Assembly: GCA_028284945.1 (NCBI GenBank) | Contig: JANQQJ010000033.1 | Location: 180,990-244,989, forward strand | From: Alphaproteobacteria bacterium | GTDB taxonomy: Bacteria; Pseudomonadota; Alphaproteobacteria; SMXS01 | Length of the DNA stretch: 64,000 nt | Direction of reading: 5' to 3' | Part shown: piece by piece, positions 61,891-64,000 of the stretch | Numbering within the stretch: the stretch's first letter is position 1 | Layout of the letters: each line of letters begins with the position of its first letter | Notes under the pieces: generated by a model | The model's database searches: none | Seen by the model: only the letters and a program-made list of their open reading frames with translations | Told to the model about the DNA's origin: nothing | Translations under genes and position numbers: made by a program

Positions 61891-62865
61891 ATGACCAACA
61901 CCATCGACCCGGCGCTGTTCCGCGCCGACGCCATCGACCCGGAAACCATCAAGATCAACGCTGAAATTGAGGCATTCTTCGCCAAGTCGCCGCCTATTGA
62001 TGTTATCCCGCTGGATGTTCTGCGGAATTCGCGCGCCACCGGCGAAGGCATTTTCCCGCTTCTCGAAACGTCGGATCGGGCTGAAACACGGACCATTCCG
62101 GGGCCTGGCGGTGACATCGGCCTGCGGATTATGCGCCCGAAAGACCGCAGTATCAGGGGCATCTATCTGCATATTCATGGCGGCGGCTGGGTGGTTGGGT
62201 CGAACGATCAAGCCGATCCCGCCTTCGAACATTATGCCGACGACCTGGGGTTGGCGGTGGTCAGCGTCGATTACCGGTTGGCGCCGGAACACCCCTATCC
62301 CGCGCCGGCAGATGACTGTGAAGCTGCGGCACAATGGCTGATCGACAACGCCAAAGCCGAATTCGGGACGGATTGGATTGCCATTGGCGGCGAGTCGGCT
62401 GGTGGGCACCTCAGCGCGGTGACGCTGCTACGCATGCGCGACAAGCACTCCTATACGGATTTCAAGGCGGCCAATCTGGTGTTTGGCGTATTCGATGTAT
62501 CGATGACACCAAGCGTCCGCAATTGGGGCGATGAGCGCTATTTGGTGCTCAACACCCATGCGATTTCATGGTTCTGCGATTGCTTTGTGCCTGATAAAGC
62601 GCAACGCCAGTCGCCGGAAATCTCGCCACTCTATGCCGACCTGCACGACATGCCGCATGCTCTGTTTACGGTCGGCACGCTTGACCCTCTGCTCGACGAC
62701 ACCTTGATGATGCAGGCACGTTGGGCGGCGGCCGGCAACACCAGCCAGCTGGAGATTTTTCCTGGCGGGGCACATGGTTTTCCGGCCTTCGGTGGGCCGC
62801 TGGGCAAACAATATGTCAAAACCGTCGATGAGTTCTTTGCCAGCGCGCTTGACGGTTCTGCTTGA
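61891..62865 (+). CDS. HSL-family alpha/beta hydrolase (esterase/lipase)
   Basis: A 324-residue hormone-sensitive-lipase-like esterase. The HGGGW oxyanion motif is [17 protein letters not shown], the nucleophile is in [18 protein letters not shown] (GESAGG), and the Asp and His are in TLDPLLDD and GGAHGFPAF. It hydrolyses short-chain esters. The gene is divergent from the other hydrolase with a 69-bp gap. Confidence 0.9.
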   Translation: MTNTIDPALFRADAIDPETIKINAEIEAFFAKSPPIDVIPLDVLRNSRATGEGIFPLLETSDRAETRTIPGPGGDIGLRIMRPKDRSIRGIYLHIHGGGWVVGSNDQADPAFEHYADDLGLAVVSVDYRLAPEHPYPAPADDCEAAAQWLIDNAKAEFGTDWIAIGGESAGGHLSAVTLLRMRDKHSYTDFKAANLVFGVFDVSMTPSVRNWGDERYLVLNTHAISWFCDCFVPDKAQRQSPEISPLYADLHDMPHALFTVGTLDPLLDDTLMMQARWAAAGNTSQLEIFPGGAHGFPAFGGPLGKQYVKTVDEFFASALDGSA

Positions 62866-62918
62866 TGCGCGGGGTGTACGGCGTAAATTAGAGCCACACG
62901 CAAATGGGGAGAAGATTG

Positions 62919-63884
62919 ATGGGTCAGGTATGGCAGGCCGCCGATCGGGTGGCCGAAGGCATCATAGAAGACACGAATTTCATTGAACTGGGCGTGGCAC
63001 CAGCATGCTTGGCGCCCGGGCAAACGGTCTCAGAGCACAGCCACACGCTGGTTGAGGAAATCAATATCTTTAAATCCGGCAAGGGCCAGATTCAGATCGA
63101 AAATGATTTCTTCGATGTTTGTGAGGGTTCTGTCTCTGTGGTTCCCGCCGGTGAATTCCACGCCATCACCAACACGGGTACGGAGAATCTGGAGTTCGTT
63201 ACAGTCTTCAACAAGAATGTCGTTGCGGACGACGTCGACTTCAAAAACCGTGAACAGCACTTTGGCCTTAATGAGCTGCCCGGGTACCTGTCCATCCTCA
63301 ACAAAATCGCTGCCGGCGAAGCAGGCGGCGCCAAGGCATTTCGTAGCTGGGCAGAAAAGACCGACAACCCGGCACTGGCAGAGGTGCTGACCAAAATCGC
63401 CATTCGCGAGGCCGAGCATTCAGCGGCATTCGAGAAGCGGCTTTGTGAACTGGGGCACGCCGTAGATTTCTCGGATATCGACGAGGCGACCTGCGAATTG
63501 TTCGCCTGTCTGGAATCAGATGGCTCGGATATGGAAAAGCTGGAGCGGTTCGCTGAAAAACCCGGTCAGCGGGATCCGTTTGCTGGCATCTTCAAGGATA
63601 CTGACATCGACCCGGAAACCGGCGCGTTGCTTGGTCGTTTCATCGCTGAAGAGCGTGACACTGTGCGTATGCTGCGCGCATGCCACGCAGAAATCTGCGG
63701 CAAAGAATCCCCGTCTGCAGCCATGGCCGATACCGGTGTGACACTCACGCAGGTCTGTGAAGCGGTTACCTCGCTGACCGGACTGGTTGGTGAGTTGAAG
63801 GATGAGGTCGCGGCACTGAAGGCTGCTGCGGCAAAACCCGCGACCGCCCGCCGCAAACCATCAAAAGCCAAAAAATCCGCCTGA
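62919..63884 (+). CDS. cupin / ferritin-like fusion protein with Lys/Ala-rich tail
   Basis: A 321-residue protein. A cupin occupies residues 5-110, with motif 1 G34-x5-H40-x-H42-x3-E46 and motif 2 G70-x5-P76-x-G78-x2-H81-x3-N85, both intact. A helical region (about 120-260) carries E164-AE-H167 in IREAEHSAAFEKRL, as in ferritin-like or rubrerythrin-like helices, but the matching second ExxH is not complete (AEERDTVRML). The tail is AAAAKPATARRKPSKAKK. The start at 62919 has GGGGAGAAG 4-5 bp upstream. The function may be iron or stress related, which is inference. Confidence 0.7.
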   Translation: MGQVWQAADRVAEGIIEDTNFIELGVAPACLAPGQTVSEHSHTLVEEINIFKSGKGQIQIENDFFDVCEGSVSVVPAGEFHAITNTGTENLEFVTVFNKNVVADDVDFKNREQHFGLNELPGYLSILNKIAAGEAGGAKAFRSWAEKTDNPALAEVLTKIAIREAEHSAAFEKRLCELGHAVDFSDIDEATCELFACLESDGSDMEKLERFAEKPGQRDPFAGIFKDTDIDPETGALLGRFIAEERDTVRMLRACHAEICGKESPSAAMADTGVTLTQVCEAVTSLTGLVGELKDEVAALKAAAAKPATARRKPSKAKKSA

Positions 63885-63901
63885 CCCATTGGGGCAGCGC
63901 C

Positions 63902-64000
63902 CTAGATCATCATCTGTTGAGTTGGAAGCGGATGGCGCTCCAGCTCAACAGATAAAGATGATCTAATCTATTGGTTTCTAGAGCAAATTTACCAGCTTAG
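63902..64000. repeat. two-hairpin repeat element, second copy (truncated by window end)
   Basis: Begins with CTAG 18 bp after the cupin-ferritin stop and covers hairpin 1 plus the left arm of hairpin 2. It differs from the 53999 copy at two of 99 positions (one C-to-T and one A-to-G). Same strand orientation. Confidence 0.85.

Noticed and set aside
54138..63901. Composite transposon bounded by the two 139-bp repeats
   Set aside because: The repeats are in direct orientation with no transposase, and the genes between them are ordinary and varied.

Overview
The window is chromosomal DNA from a GC-rich alphaproteobacterium. The strongest evidence is the conserved run dusB-ntrB-ntrC-ntrY-ntrX-trkA-trkH-hfq-hflX (about 6.3-19.3 kb), supported by a fused ispDF, a RatA/Coq10-like gene directly after lipA, and a metG-holB-tmk-dacC-rlpA-mltB block. 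I cannot fix the order or genus. A bciA-type 8-vinyl reductase hints at a lineage that makes bacteriochlorophyll. No rRNA, CRISPR array, prophage or transposase is visible. One tRNA gene (Ser, anticodon TGA) is present.

Layout. 0-4 kb: the end of a probable metallo-hydrolase, a methyltransferase, lipA-ratA, then a small accessory patch of two little genes bounded by three related direct repeats, and a secreted six-Cys protein. 4-6.1 kb (minus): pncC/cinA-like, pgpA, ispDF. 6.3-19.3 kb (plus): dusB, two nitrogen two-component systems, the Trk potassium system, hfq and hflX, interrupted by two minus-strand secreted mini-proteins of one apparently undescribed family with 33-residue repeats. 19.4-23 kb: groES without groEL, a carboxymuconolactone decarboxylase-like gene, mazG, an LpxR-like outer-membrane protein and a TIM-barrel isomerase-like gene. 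23-28.3 kb: two YHS-domain secreted paralogues, a Fur-box-like site, a TonB siderophore receptor, a PepSY membrane protein and a small partner protein. 28.4-37 kb (minus): MAPEG, MBL hydrolase, tatD, metG, holB, tmk, dacC, rlpA, mltB. 37-40.6 kb (minus): an ergothioneine cluster egtB-egtD-egtE.

40.7-54 kb is accessory: tRNA-Ser, two GNAT enzymes (one an AAC(3)-I-like aminoglycoside acetyltransferase), a TipA-like MerR regulator with a textbook 19-bp-spacer promoter, bciA, an exported deiminase, a DMT transporter, a UbiA / methyltransferase / GT-C / HAD cluster that looks like polyprenyl-phosphate sugar synthesis and transfer, a Baeyer-Villiger monooxygenase and a membrane class III adenylate cyclase. 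54-64 kb holds a Fe(II)/2OG dioxygenase, small redox and unknown proteins, a secreted 12-Cys CxxC peptide next to a DUF6969-like gene, two tandem SDRs, two alpha/beta hydrolases and a cupin-ferritin-like fusion. A 139-bp two-hairpin repeat lies at 54.0 kb, and a 97/99-identical copy runs off the window end at 63.9 kb.

The best candidates for something undescribed are the 33-residue-repeat secreted family between trkH and hfq, the Cys-rich peptide with its DUF6969 neighbour, the repeat-bounded small-gene patch after ratA, the two-hairpin element, and the UbiA/GT-C/HAD cluster.
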